Part shown: in pieces, positions 43,207 to 56,099 of the stretch | How the letters are laid out: every line of letters starts with the position of its first letter | Position numbering within the stretch: the first letter of the stretch is position 1 | Assembly: GCA_033032865.1 (NCBI GenBank) | Contig: JAWHQI010000278.1 | Coordinates: 620,001 to 684,000, forward strand | Direction: 5' to 3' | Length of the DNA: 64,000 bases | Source of the DNA: Dactylorhiza incarnata | Lineage: Eukaryota > Streptophyta > Magnoliopsida > Asparagales > Orchidaceae | The notes under the pieces: model-generated | Seen by the model: only the letters and a program-made list of their open reading frames with translations | What the model was told of the DNA's origin: nothing | Database searches by the model: none | Position numbers and translations under genes: made by a program

Positions 43207-44724
43207 AAAGGAGATTTGGAGTGATTTGAGATCATAAATCCAATAATCATGACATGCATGACTAATTAAATTAATTCTAAGACCATGGAAATTTTTTCTC
43301 CAAAATTATTGATTTTTGGATAGGTGGTGTATTATACCATAACAAAAGTGTGACTAAAATATCAGAGACTAAAACCAAGCCAAATGATCTAGGTCCACAA
43401 AATACCCATTTGGGTTATATGCACACCACACTTCAACAATATCAAGACATGCAAGTGGGTTAACCCAACATGCAGTGGTCCATATGACCTTAAATTTTTA
43501 CCATGGACTATATTTGGTCTAGTCAATCATCCAGAGGAAATTTGAGTGAATTTGAAATTTTATAACCCTAGATTTAAGCCATTCAAGGAAAATGAAATGA
43601 TGATCAAAACCTTAGAAAAATTATTTCCAAAAATTCCCAATTTTTGTCAGGGGGTGTTTTAGGGCATGACTCATGCATGGACCAAATTTCAACTAATTTA
43701 GAGTTATATATCTTCCTAAATTAATTTCTAAAGTCCTAGGGATCCATACGTACATGTCTCACAAAAATGGATGCTCATGGAGCTAAATTGCTCCAAATGA
43801 CCCCAAACAAATTTCTAATTTTAGCAAAGGTCATAAGCTACATTTTTTATGTTAGCCACATTGTCTGAGTCAGCCTTTAAGTATTTTCTGTAAATTGTTT
43901 AAGGTCACACAACATTTTCTAATTAGCAGCTATATAATTAAATCTTGTTTGCGTATAAAGATCTCCCCAGATCCGACGGCAGGGAGATCATCTTCCTCCT
44001 TAAGCCTTTGGTCAAGATCAGCCGCTGCTGGGGCTTTTCCAACCCAATTTCTGTCCAACTGGAGCCATCTCCGGCCAAACCCCCAAGCCACCACCTCCGA
44101 CCGGGGTAGGGCTATCCACTGGTGGTGAGAATGCGGCCGGGGGTGGCCGGATTAGGGCCCCCACTGTTTTTGTTTTTCGGCCAAGAACAAGATTTTACAA
44201 TGGTGATACCACCATTACACGGGCTATTTTAAAAATGGAAGATGGTGATCTCTAGCACAGGAGGAGGAGATGAGGAAAACTTGCCTTATATGCGCTGAAT
44301 GGTGGTATTTCCTTGATGGCCATGGCCGAAATTCAAACTCCACTTCCTTGTTTAATCTCCTCCATTGGTGCACGATTCTTCTCTGGAACTTGGGGCTTCT
44401 CCTCCTCCTCTCAATTTTTTGATGGTAATGGTGAGCTCAATTGAGAGAGGGGGAGGGTATTATATGGGTTGGCATTAATGGGTGATTCCGGCTAAGTTGC
44501 CACCTCCCTCTCCAGCCACTATCAGTGCTCCAGCTCACCCAAAATTCACTCCTCAACTCGAATTCATTCTGAGGGGAAGAAGATTGGGCCCAATGGTAGC
44601 TCACCTCATGGGTTGCCACTAAAGTTGGTCGGCCTCCCCCTTTCCCATGCAATTTCCCCCTCTACTCAGCTTCCAACTCATTCAAAAATGCTAGGAAATT
44701 CATGGGAAGCTGAGAGGAGGCTTT

Positions 44725-44746
44725 GGGGGGGGGGGGGGGGGGGGGG
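44725..44746. repeat. G22 homopolymer
   Basis: The aligned place in the other LTR (near 53801) reads TTTGGGGGTGAGG. Confidence 0.9.
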
Positions 44747-45780
44747 TTGAGGAAATGCATGCCATGTTGCATCCATTCCATTAATCCCTCCTTGTCTCTT
44801 CTCCAATTTGGGGGAAAACTTAATTTTACCCCCTTGCATGTCAATCCCTCCTCAAATATGAGGGCATGCATGGTCATGTGCCATTTGGCTCTAGGGTGGG
44901 CCTCCTATCGAGGCTTTAGCCCATAAGGTTTGGATTAATTGATCTAAATGCCCATTTAGCCCATTTTTGACTTATGTTAAGTTTTGGGGGTTGACTTGGT
45001 CAACTGATGAGTTCACCGGTCTAATGTGTTTTTCTTGAGTCCCTTGACACCATCCAATGTTGATTGGGTCATGGCGATGTCCTAATTGGGCCAATTTAGT
45101 CATGTGTGATTTTGACCAAAATTGGGGAAAATTTGACTTTGGTCAAATTGAGCCAATTGATGACCTCTTGATGAGGCTTTTGGGTCCATTGGGTCCCCTA
45201 TAATGTTATAAGACTAGGGGTGAAGTCAATTTCATGTTTTGGGGGTCAATTGGACTTATTGGTGAAGGATTGACCTATGTTGTCCTAAAGGGTACTTTGG
45301 TCAATTTGGGCTAATTGGTGACTCCATGATAGGTATTTTGGGTCACTTGTACCCCAATTAGGGTTTGTAATACAATGATGGGTTCAATTTGATCATATGA
45401 AGTCTAGTTGACCCAATTTGGGATGAATTGGCCTGTGTTGACCTATTTTGACCTGAAGTTGATTTGGTCAAATTGGCCAAAATTAGTGACCCTATGATGG
45501 GGCTTTTGGGTTACTTGGGCCTCTCTTAGGGTTAGGGACCTATTGGTAAGCTCAACTTGAGTTGGTGAATCAAATTTGAAGTAAATTGGCCAAGGTTGGC
45601 CTGTGCACTTTTGGGGTGCTTATAACAATTTTTCGTAAGTTCAAGTTGTCATAGGATCATTCCATGATCTCTACTCACAATTTCAACCCTAAACCCACCC
45701 AAGAGGTCTAGAAGGAATGGGGATGTTACAAATCCCAATAAACAAAAAAATAATTTCTTTCCCAAAATTCAAGTTCGGGT

Positions 45781-46290
45781 CTACGGGGTTTCATCGACAC
45801 GGATTGGTTCCAAACGGATTGTACGATTGGAGGATATTGGGCATGTTACGTTAGTGATTTGTTGCTCTAGCCAAAGGAGAGCTATATTAAGCGAGGAGAC
45901 ATGAAAAACATCGTGCAATACTGCCAATTCTAGCAGTAGCTCCAGTCTATAAGCCGAGGGGTCATTCCGCTCCAGGGTCCTATAAGGCCCCATGTATCTC
46001 GGACTGAGCTTCTTTAGTCTCCGTACCAGTGAGACTCCGTGTGCCGGTCATATTTTCAAAAACACTCTGTCTCCTGCCTAGACTTCTAGCTTACGATGCC
46101 GCGCATCGTAATATTTAGCTTGTCCGCTCTGTGCTTCCAACATCCAACCCCATATCAGTCGCATTTGGGCATCCGTGCCTTCTAAATATCCTGGCCCCAG
46201 TGCCTTCGGGTCTTCTTCCCGAACCCATGAAAGTGGAGTCCTACACTCCCTCCCATATATGGACTCATAGGGAGATCTCATTAAACCCAT
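45781..46290 (-). pseudogene. pol: Integrase C-terminal part, Tekay 2
   Basis: Two open stretches: 46290-46078 with SPYESIYGRECRTPLSW, LGPGYLEGTDAQM and QAKYYDARHRKLEV, the block after the catalytic Glu of chromovirus integrase; and 45993-45781 with MGPYRTLERN, YRLELLLELAVLHDVFHVSSL. They are related to 17849-18190 in Tekay 1 but diverged and broken by a stop between them. The chromodomain is missing: the frame ends soon after VDETP and the 3' LTR begins at 45730. The catalytic core is deleted as well. Confidence 0.88.
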
Positions 46291-46299
46291 TAGTTTTCG

Positions 46300-48380
46300 T
46301 GTAATTTCATCATGTATGCCTTTGACAGTAAAATATGTTCCCCATAGTCTCGAATCTTTCTAATGGTGATTATGATGTCTTTTAAACGTACGTGATCCGA
46401 TTAAAAGATTGTATACAATGTATACATCTTAGATATATTGTCCGACAATTTCAAGTCCTCTGGGGTTATCACACATTTAATGTCATGCTATAACAGATTA
46501 ATCTTAGTTGTTCAATATCATGAACGTCATTATCTGTCTTCTAGTATGAAGTCTGCATTTAATCCACCTTATTTTAATCTGCAAGTTTCCAATATAATGA
46601 ATTATTCAAATTGAAATGGTTTTGCTTTTGATTGAGGAAGCCAAATATGAGTCACCTTCGAATGTCTTAATAATGCAGAATTCCCTGCTATAACCCTATC
46701 TTGCAGGGACCCGGTTCCAATCCACATATCCCATAAGGTGATTTGCTTGTCCCAAGAAACTAGCTCGACCATCCTATGTTTCTAACCATTCGACTAAATT
46801 CAGATATTTGATCATCCAACGGTATTTGCACTGTTTGCCCCGAATATAACCGGATCACCGTCTCTGAATTGAGGAGATGAACCAATGACACCGCTCCTCG
46901 CATGGGGTTATTATACTTGTTCGTCTCTTCAGAGTACGAGAATCTATTTGCTAGCCTCACTCCCATCCAGCCCATATCTGACTTAAACTTGTACTAAGTT
47001 TATACTTCTTGTCGGTTTTCTCTTGCGCTCTTCACGAATTTATTAAATTGAATCCTTAACCGACTATATTATCTCCAATGGTGTGTTACGATATTAGAGT
47101 TGAGTTGGTGGAGCATCTAGTAATGTATTTTATTGAGACAATAAATGTCACACCATTTTAATTGTAGATAAAAATCTTTCTATAACTAATGCCGCCTTGA
47201 ACTTTTGCGTCTTTTAAAAAGTTAATTTTTGTCAATTTCCCCGCGGGCTTGCAAGTGCTTCACACCATGTCTTGTATTAGGGATGACATGATTTCTCCAT
47301 AGGTTGGCTACTAAGTAGCTATCTACTTCATTGTGCTCCGAATTGAAAATTCTCGAAGTCTTATACTATCTTCCTTTATTTCAAGAGCCACATATTAATA
47401 TGCCTAGGCGTTCGGATTTATATCTCGAAGACTTCATTTACTATTTTTTTGTTTACTTATCCATCTAATCCTTAGGGCAACAAGGGGTGAAAAACCATTC
47501 TTTGGAAGGCTCTATGCTCTTATTTCGACTGCGAGTTTATAATGATCTCGTTATAGTATTAATAATTAACATATCTTAAGATGAAGGGATTCTTCAAGGG
47601 TCTCGACTTCCATGGAGGGTTGATCATCGGGCCGATTATGCATACTTCAAAATTCCTTCTTCACCCGAGCAATGTTGCATACTTCATGGTCGCTTATGTT
47701 TGTGACGGACATTTCCAAAAATAAGGTCTAGGAAACTCGAGTTGGTACCGAACTACCCCCAATAAACAAAAGGATTAGCCCCCATATATTTTAGGCTAAG
47801 TTTCTTTTGATATCCTTATGATATATCCGTCCTAGATATGCACTCAATCCTTAGGGCATACAACTCTAGACTTAGAGTTCCATCCTGAGACCTATTGATA
47901 TTCTACACACTTTAGGCCCCCAAAGATACTAACTACCACGACCTTCTCAAGGTTAATCTATGGGAAATCCACAAATTGGCCTTTTATGAACTCGAATCCT
48001 TATCTGACCTCTGGTATTTGTCCTGGTGATTGTTTCAATGTAACCTAATCGCTGGTTTGGATATTAAATCGACGAGTCTCCTATTATCCACTAATGGTTT
48101 TCATGTACCAAATCTCTTGGGGCGGTCCAATTTATTAGGTAAGAAGTGATAATATCACTTGGTAGGAGAATTAAGGGCATCAGAGTTTAGGCTTTAAACA
48201 ACTACTTCCCCATTTAGACTCTTCCCTTAGTCATTTTGGGTATCATCATGCCTTAACCAGTCTATACCTAAGGTCAATTTTGGATTAGTGTATGCTATAT
48301 AATCGCCTTGGTGCATCAAACTAGAATGATGTCCTAGTTGGGTTGGCCTAACTCATTGATTAATGGACTATTTTGTGTGA
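46300..48380 (-). other. Unrecognised internal region of Tekay 2
   Basis: About 2 kb, AT-rich, without a recognisable retrotransposon domain on either strand. The longest minus ORF (46975-46760, 71 codons) contains ANRFSYSEETNKYN and SETVIRLYSGQTVQIPLDD, which I cannot assign; in a second frame it is followed by a short open run to about 46600. It may be decayed pol, a non-autonomous leader or captured DNA. The last 120 bp before the 5' LTR (48380-48500) resemble the gag leader of Tekay 1 at 30130-30258. Confidence 0.5.
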
Positions 48381-48485
48381 TTTTTACACATGGGCACACC
48401 ACTGATTCCGCTGCTAGTTTATCCTAAAACTAATTCAAGCGGGGGTGTACGCGGGTTTGTGGACTTCTTTCCCGTTGGATCGTTT

Positions 48486-48500
48486 GTTCAAGTGATACTA
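48486..48500 (-). promoter_or_regulatory. Degenerate primer-binding site, Tekay 2
   Basis: On the minus strand TAGTATCACTTGAAC next to the LTR end, where TGGTATCA is expected; one G-to-A change in the core. Confidence 0.6.
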
Positions 48501-49218
48501 GTTGTGATCCCTCTCCCACACCTGGAGAGCTTCCGGATCTTATGCCCGGAACCACCGCCTTACGGTGACACTAACACACGAGTTAGCTGCCTCCGTAAGA
48601 CAACGATTCTGCCGGCAAGAACGATCAACAGGCCAACAAGAGATAAGAAGAAGAATATGTAAAACATAAAGCAAGTCCACAATCACACATATATACATCA
48701 TAGTATGACAAGTCCACCAATGAGTACAATAAGTAAAGGAGAGAAAAGAGCTTATGCCCGGTACATGTCTAAAATAAGGAAACAACTCTCTCACTCTACA
48801 TATTTGCAGAAGCTATCAAACTCTTGTCATCACGTGTTTGTAGCTGCTGCTTCAACAACGGGTAGTGGCTGCATTACTTCATCCCGTCCTCCTGACCTGT
48901 CTCCTGTATGGGGTCCTGCTGCTCCAGCATAACCCTCCGAAAATGATGTGGTCCACTGACCGTTAGTCGAAAGACTAAGCAAAATTCCCCATTCCCTCCC
49001 CCGGTGACTCCTAGGCACCGTGCAGGAGGAAAAAGCGGAGGACAACAAAGGGTAATATACAAGCAGGTGACAAGTGGCAAGACTAGCGAGGTATATGTAC
49101 AACACAAATAATGAAACTGAATCTACGCTAGCACAGGTATGTTATTTCAGCATTAAATAAAAGCAATAAAAAGAAAGGAGGAGACATAGTAATAAAGAAG
49201 AGCAGCTACAAAAATAAC

Positions 49219-49316
49219 CTTAACTTATAAGAATGCTCATACAAACTTAAAAGCTAAGGGATCTGGCAATGCAGTAAACCCATCGTATAAAAGTGCTCAT
49301 ACTAATTTATACGATG
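49219..49316 (-). promoter_or_regulatory. Twin conserved stem-loops, Tekay 2 5' LTR
   Basis: CTTAACTTATAAG (49219-49231) with CTTAAAAGCTAAG (49246-49258, two mismatches); CCCATCGTATAAA (ending 49291) with TTTATACGATGGG (49306-49318). Confidence 0.75.
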
Positions 49317-49740
49317 GGGTTTTGTTATGAATGATGTATGCTATGATATGCAATGCAATGATGCAACACACACACTCGACTCTGTACGTACAAATCTTTT
49401 GTTAGTTCTCTCTATTCGAGTGTGTCAACTCAGGTACCCGGTTGAGGAAAACAGGGCAGTGGATCGGGCTTGTCCACTTCTAGGCTTATGACACACATCT
49501 CCTAGCCTAGACCTTACGTACACCCTTCAGAACACACCGGGTATCCACGTACTAACTGGTAAGCACCACCTCTGTCCCACTTTTTGAGTCTCCGCTCAAG
49601 TACACCCCGTTGAGGCAAACATGGGCAGTGGATCGGGTCCTCCACTCCTAGGCCAGTATGACACCTCCCAGCCAAGACCTTACGTATGCCCCTAAGAACA
49701 CACAGGGTATCCGCATACTACTTGATACAACAATGCCTCC

Positions 49741-50068
49741 AAATGGACGAGCCTACCGCTCGCAGGGCTAACCCGTCCTTCTAATATACCGAGCCTACCG
49801 CTCGTGGGACTTAACCTGTTCTTCTACTATACCGAGCCTAACGCTCGCGGGACTAAACCTGTCCTTCTACTCGCAGGACTTAACCCGTCTTTCTACTATA
49901 CCGATCCTACCGCTCGCATGACTTAACCCAACCTTCTACTATACCAAGCCTACCGCTCACAGGACTTAACACATCCTTCTACTATACTGAGCCTACCGCT
50001 CGCAGGACTTAACCCGTCGTTCTACTATACCGAGCCTACCACTCACAGGACATAACTCGCCCTTACTT
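49741..50068 (-). repeat. 43-bp tandem repeat, Tekay 2 5' LTR
   Basis: Seven full units and one shortened unit of the repeat described at 40662-41005. Confidence 0.92.
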
Positions 50069-50829
50069 GAGCAATACTAATCCATCCCAAATTTGGGACG
50101 GGGGTTATCCTATCAAGTTCTCCTATTTAAACTACTCTTGTCTATCGTTTAGTTTTACTTAGAAGTTTAGGGTGAATCCCATACTTCCTGAGGGTTACCC
50201 GGTGAAGGGCTCACAGTGGTACTACGGGATGCGATGGTGGCTGAAGCCCAAATCCCCCTTTCCAAGGTATTTACTCTTCTTGGCTGCTACTCATTCTTAT
50301 ATGCCCACTTTCTCTCTAGTTACTCTAAGAATCCTAGGGTGGATTACATTAGGCCGGACAGTCGAGCGTAGATGTTCAATTGAACATCGAACCCTACCTA
50401 TCTTAATGTCCGAACAATTTTGAGAGTCGTCACTAAGTGCCTACTTATGATCCCATTTCATACATCAAGCACACCATTTATGCTGGTAGTTCAATCCTCC
50501 TACTATATCGTTGTAAATTCCTTGACTGATGGTTTCACTAAACGCACTCCAACCCCTTTTCTTCCATTGTATGTCACTAAGGGTTAATCCTTTAATTGAT
50601 TTATACCATTCATAATAACCAAGGGGTTAATTGTTCTACGTTTGATGGTCAGGGGTGGTCTAAATCGCTTAAATCAGGTTTTACTATTCACAAACCGGTT
50701 CGCCTTAAGTGAAACCACATGCCATACAAGGTTGATTATATGATTACCAACTAAGTATGAAATCATTTAAAATCCAAAGGTTCATGTTAATGTCACAGAT
50801 CTATATACAAAATTTCTATGATATTCCAG

Positions 50830-51610
50830 CAATAATAAATCATTAACTATTTTCTTAAGTCACGAGTCCCAATACTACTTCGTGAAGGAAGTATGAAGTT
50901 TACTCAGTGAATAATTCTAATAAAATTTTCATGACTTCATACAGATATAAAGACCTTTTACAAAATTTCATAATATTTCAGCATCAAAATTCAGGGAATG
51001 AATTTCTCAAGCTATAGGTTCAAATTCTACTTTGTGAAGGAAGTAAGTCATTTACTCAATGATTATTTCTAACAAAATTATCAGAGCTTCCTACTGATAT
51101 GAAAAGTCTATATATAAAATTCTATAACAATCCAGCAAGTATATTTCATGTTATGAATTTCTCAAGTTATAAACTCAATTTGTACTTTGTGAAGGAAGTC
51201 TGTCACATTCTCAATGATTAATTCTAGCAAAATTCTCAGAGCTTTCTACTGGTATGAAAAGACTAAATACAAAATTCTATAACAATCCAGCAAGCATATT
51301 TCATGTTATGAATTTTTTGAGTTATAAACTCAAATTGTACTTTGTGAAGGAAGCATATCATATACTCAATGATTAATTCTAGCAAAATTCCCAGAGCTTC
51401 CTACTGGTATGAAATGTCTATATACAAATTTCTATAACAATCCAGCAAGTATATTTCATGGTATGAATTTCTCTAGTTATAAACTGATCAAATGGTACTT
51501 TGTGAAGGAAGCATGTCATTTACTCAATGATTATTTTGATCAAAATTCTCAGAGCTTCCCACTGGTATGAAAAGTCTATGTACAAGATTTCACAACATTT
51601 CAGTAAGCTT
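50830..51610 (-). repeat. 155-bp tandem repeat, Tekay 2 5' LTR
   Basis: GAAGG anchors at 50884, 51036, 51191, 51346 and 51504 (spacing 152, 155, 155, 158). Confidence 0.92.
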
Positions 51611-54600
51611 TGACCCTGTAATTACTGGTGTAATTCCAATGCTACATGGTTGCGCTATACGCACACCAAATTTCCTTACGCTTGCATGGGGAATAACTTA
51701 ACATGCATGGGTACAAAACGCCTAAAATTTTAACCAGAGCCTATTATATACATGTCCAACCTCCCAAAGGAGATTTAGAGTGATTTGAGCCCAAATCACC
51801 CATAATATACACCATATGTGATTTATTAACTTTCAACTGAAACTGTAGAAAAATGTACCCCGAAAATTCTGATTTTTGGGCTCATAGTATATATAGGGTA
51901 CATACACACATGGTTAAATTTTTAGCCTCATATCATTTATTATATAAAAGTTATTCACATTTTAATGTCTGCCCTTCACTAGGACCAACCTTACTAAATC
52001 TGCCCTACAGAGTGTTGTAGGACTCCAAATGGTGTGATATCACTTTCTACAGATTGTAGACATAAATACCTACAAAAGTAGTCTCTGCCTATTTTTCATT
52101 TTAGGGCTTCTTAGGGCCTCAAAATTTGTGTACAAAATGTCTATTTCACTAGGGCAAAGACAACAATTAGTGTGACAAAAATGAAGGTTTGCTATGGTTC
52201 ATTAAAGTACGGCTCTACTCATATGTAAGAATCCAATTAAGCCAAAACTTTTACCAGTGACTAATATACCCATAACCGACCCCTCCTCCCAAAGGAGATT
52301 TAGAGTGATTTGAGTTCATAAATCCAATAATTATGACATGCATGATTAATTAAATTAATTTTAAGACATTGGAAAAATGTTCTCCAAAATTATTGATTTT
52401 TGGATGGGTTGTGTATTATACCATAACAAAAGTGTGGCTAAAATTAAGAGACTAAAACCAAGCCAAATGAGCTAGGTCCACAAAATACCCATTTGGGTTA
52501 TATGCACACCACACTTCAACCATGTCAAGACATGCAAGTGGGTTAGCCCAACATGCAATTGTCCAAATGACCTTAAATTTTTACCATGGACTATATTTGG
52601 TCTAGTATACCATCCAGAGGAAATTTGAGTGAATTTGGAATTATATAACCCTAGATTTAAGCCATTCAAGGAAAATGAAATGATGATCAAAACCTTAGAA
52701 AAATTATTTCCAAAAATTCCCAATTTTTGGCAGGGGGTGGTTTAGGGCATGACGCATGCATGAACCAAATTTCAACTCATTTAGAGTTATATATCTTCCA
52801 AAATTAATTTCTAAAGTCCTAGGGTTCCATATGTACATGTCTCACAAAAATGGATGCTCAGGGAGCTACACTCCAAATTACCCCAAATAAATTTCTAATT
52901 TTATTTAAGGTCATAAAGTACATTTTTTATGTTGGGCACATTGTCTGAGCCAGCCTTTAAATATTTTCTGTAAATTGTTTAAGGTCAGACAACATTTTCC
53001 AATTAACAACTATATAATTAAAATCTAATCTGCGTATAAAGATCTTCCCAGATCCGACGGCAGGCAGATCATCTTCCTCCTTAAGCCAATGGTCCAGATC
53101 AGCCACTACTGGGGCTTTTCCAACCCAGTTTCTGGCCAACTGGAGCCGTCTCCGGTCAAACCCCTAAGCCACCACCTCCGACCGAGGTAGGGCTATCCAC
53201 TGGTGGTGAGAACGCGGTCGGGGGTGGCGGGAATAGGGCCCCCGCTGTTTTCATTTTTCGGCCAAGAATAAGATTTCAAAATGGCGATACCACCATTACA
53301 TAGGCTATTTTAAAAATGGAAGATGCAGATCTCTAGCACAGGAGGAGGAGATGAGGAAAACTTGCCTTATCTGAGCTGAATGGTGGTATTTCCTTGATGG
53401 CGATGGCTGAAATTTAAGCTCCACTTCCTTGTTTGATCTCCTCCATTGGTGCACGATTCCTCTCAAGAACTTGGGGCTTCTTCTCCTCTCGAGTTTCTGA
53501 AGGTGATGGTGGGCTCAATTGTGAGAGGGGGAGGGAATTAGATGGGTTGCCATTAATGGGCGATTCGGCTAAGTTGCCACCTCCCTCTCCAGCCACTACC
53601 AGTGCTCCAGCTCACCCAAAATTCACTCCTCAGCTCGAATTCATGCTGAGGGGAAGAAGATTGGGCCCAATGGTAGCTCACCTAATGGGTTGCCATTAAA
53701 TTTGGTCGGCCTCCTCCTTTCCCATGCAATTTCCCCCTCTAATCAGCTGCCACCTCATTCAAAAATGATGGGAAATTCATGGGGAAGCTGAGAGGAGGCT
53801 TTGGGGGTGAGGAAATGTATGTCATGTGGCATCCATTCCATTAATCCCTCCTTATCTCTTCTCCAATTTGGGGGAAAACAAAATTTTACCCCATTGCATG
53901 TCAATCCCTCCTCAAATCTGAGGTCATGCATGGTCATGTTTCATTGGGCTGTAGGGTGGGCCTCCTATTGAGGCTTTAGCCCATAAGGTTTGGCTTAATT
54001 GATTTAAATGCCCATTTAGCCCAATTTTGACTTATGTTGACTTTTGGGGGTTGACTTGGTCAACTGATGAGTTAATTGGTGCAATATGTTTGTCTTGAGT
54101 CCCTTGACACCATACAATGTTGATTGGGTCATGGTGATGTCCTAATTGGGCCAATTTAGTCAATATGTGTGATTTTGACCAAAATTGGGGAAAAGTTGAC
54201 TTTGGTCAACTTGAGCCAATTGATGACCTCTTGATGGGGCTTTTGGGTCCATTGGGTCCGCTGTAATATTATTAGACTAGGGGTGAAATTTGGGCTTATT
54301 GGTGAAAGATTGAACTATGTTGACCTAAATGGTACTTTGGTCAATTTGGGCTAATTGCTGACTCAGTGACAGGGCTTTTGGGTCACTTGTACCCCAATTA
54401 GGGTTTGTAATATAGTGATGAGGTCAATTTGATCATATGAAGTCTAGTTGACCCAATTTGAGATGAATTGGCTATGTTGACCTATTTTGACCTAGAGTTG
54501 ATTTGGTCAAATTGGCCAAAATTGGTGACCCTATGATGAGTCTTTTGGGTCACTTGGGCCTCTCTTAGGGTTAGGGACCTATTGATAAGCTCAACTTGAG

Positions 54601-54769
54601 TTGATGAGCCCAATTTGAAGTAAATTTGCCAAGGTTGACATGTGCACTTTTGGGGTGCTTATAGCAATTTTTCCTAAGTCCAAGTTGTCCTAGGATCATT
54701 CCATGATCTCTACTCACAATTTCAACCATAAACCCACCCAAGGGGTCTAGAAGGAATGGGGAGGTTACA

Positions 54770-55206
54770 CTTAACAACTCATTAAATAAGCTCACAAGAC
54801 CAATCCCTGACTGGTGAGGTTCTTCTTCGTAGCCTCAATCACCTCTCCAAAGTCCTACAACATGCTAGATAGGTCAGGTATTTTGCGGGGGCGACTATTC
54901 ACAAGAAATCCCACAGCCCAGTTTGGTTTACCTATAAATAGGACTCCATGGCACAAAAGAAAGACACGTTGACACCTGAAGGTACCATTCCCATGCCCTC
55001 GCTTTACGAGAGGAAGTTCCTATAAACATTCAGATGTGTGGCGACACCTCCTCATTGCAGCACGCAGGTCTAGTTTATAGGCAATCAAGATCCTATTTTT
55101 ATCTCTCTCTCTCTCCATTAGATCTATGGTGTTGGACCGCATGGTCGGTAACCTCAGGCTACCTCTTAGGTTCAAACTTTTGTGAATCGGTTTCACGGTT
55201 CCAACA
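54770..55206 (+). mobile_element. Probable end of the Tat 3' LTR
   Basis: After the TSD of Tekay 2 the sequence has CCTATAAATAGGACTCC (54931-54947), a promoter-like motif, a (CT)n stretch near 55100 and a terminal part ending GGTTTCACGGTTCCAACA at 55206. Assignment to Tat rests on its being the resumed flank of 39414 and on the CA end; the LTR start and TSD are not visible. No gene. Confidence 0.35.
54931..54947 (+). promoter_or_regulatory. TATA box-like site in putative Tat LTR
   Basis: CCTATAAATAGGACTCC, a near-consensus plant TATA context. Confidence 0.5.
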
Positions 55207-56099
55207 CTCAGATTCATCAAAATTGTTTTAATTTATTAATTAACTCAAATCTAAATTCATCATATCCATTCTTGTTATCGGACTTGCCTGAAGCACTTTA
55301 AAAGTTAATATCCATAAGATAATTCTTTTATAATCTCACACAGTATCAAACTCATCAGAATTACCTAAATTTGACCATTTTTAATCATATCTTTAATTTC
55401 TTCAACACGATATACGAACATAAATTTATTATCAAAGGATTCCAAATAATTATTGTATTTGAATCATAAATTCCTAATCATCAAAAAAAGAAGAGCCAAT
55501 TTCTATGGGAGCAAGTCTAAGTCACTAAATTTTTTTATGATTTGGATTCTAGTGGTTTGAAGGCCTAAAGGTCAATGGTACTTAAATTGCCAAGAACATT
55601 ATAATTTGATATTTGACGTCGATCATATTTTTGATGATCAAGATAGTATCAAATAGTTTAGTAAATATATAGAAGTAGTTTAAAATACTATTACAACTTC
55701 CATGAAGGAGCCGGACCGATTCAGGCATCCGAAGCTTCAATAACTTTAGAAGATTTATCATGGTAGATATTAATTCATATGAAGATACTCATAGTTTATT
55801 TATTTATTTTGGCCTATTAATTCAAGCCATAAAATTGCTTATAAATACCCGCCGGAAAGCTTATGATGGTGCCTACAACTTTTGTGAAAGATCCCAAACC
55901 GGTTTGAACATTTGAAGTTAATCTCATATTTTAAGAAGCTCATAATACATTAATATTTGAGTCCTAACCAAATGATGCCAAATAATTCATGAAAGTACTC
56001 CTTGGAAAGATGAGAACCTCACCTACATTTTTCATTTTGGAGCATGAGTTCCAAAAATCTTTGTTTTGAAGGACAAAAATACCAAACAGTGAGTGACAT
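55207..56099. other. AT-rich repeat-like DNA, no gene seen
   Basis: Contains spaced copies of a TACAACTTT or TACATTTTT motif with flanking purines (about 55692, 55871, 56022), as in many plant repeats. No ORF of interest. It may be the end of the Copia LTR that starts at 56717 on the minus strand, or older flank. Confidence 0.4.

Larger units (their letters stand above)
39415..45730 (-). mobile_element. 3' LTR of Tekay element 2
   Basis: 6316 bp; on the minus strand begins TGTAACATCCCCATTCC and ends GGGATCTTACA. Contains twin stem-loops (40131-40228), a 43-bp array (40662-41005), a 155-bp array (41760-42540), C19 (43188-43206) and G22 (44725-44746). Confidence 0.95.
39415..54769 (-). mobile_element. 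Tekay-type element 2, mostly LTR, TSD CTTAA
   Basis: 15,355 bp on the minus strand with CTTAA at 39410-39414 and 54770-54774. LTRs are 39415-45730 (3') and 48503-54769 (5'), together 12.6 kb. Only 2.8 kb lies between them: a degenerate primer-binding site next to the 5' LTR, about 2 kb of unrecognised sequence, and an integrase C-terminus next to the 3' LTR. Gag, protease and RT are absent. Over about 260 aligned bases at the LTR ends I count about 22 differences by hand (about 8 %), so it appears older than Tekay 1. Confidence 0.95.
48503..54769 (-). mobile_element. 5' LTR of Tekay element 2
   Basis: 6267 bp, the partner of 39415-45730. It contains twin stem-loops (49219-49316), the 43-bp array (49741-50068, one unit partly deleted) and the 155-bp array (50830-51610), but no long G or C runs. 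Confidence 0.95.
1276..55206 (+). mobile_element. Interrupted Tat-lineage Ty3/gypsy element (remains)
   Basis: Inferred span of one old Tat-type retrotransposon broken into segments by later insertions. Its visible parts, in order, are integrase core (1276-1453), integrase C-terminus (3068-3620), a 3' noncoding region with tandem repeats (3621-5100), antisense coding remains (5200-5675, 12035-12801, 34865-35906), possible LTR sequence (39030-39414) and a possible LTR end (54770-55206). The integrase continuity is strong because removing the solo LTR and one TSD copy restores the alignment. Joining the segments right of 5675 is inference from position and from the GC-rich, coiled-coil-coding character on the minus strand. 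Protease, reverse transcriptase and the 5' LTR lie outside the window or are lost. Confidence 0.45.

Noticed and set aside
46760..46975. Possible host gene exon in the Tekay 2 interior
   Set aside because: Only 71 codons, frame lost on both sides and no recognised family; kept as unassigned sequence.
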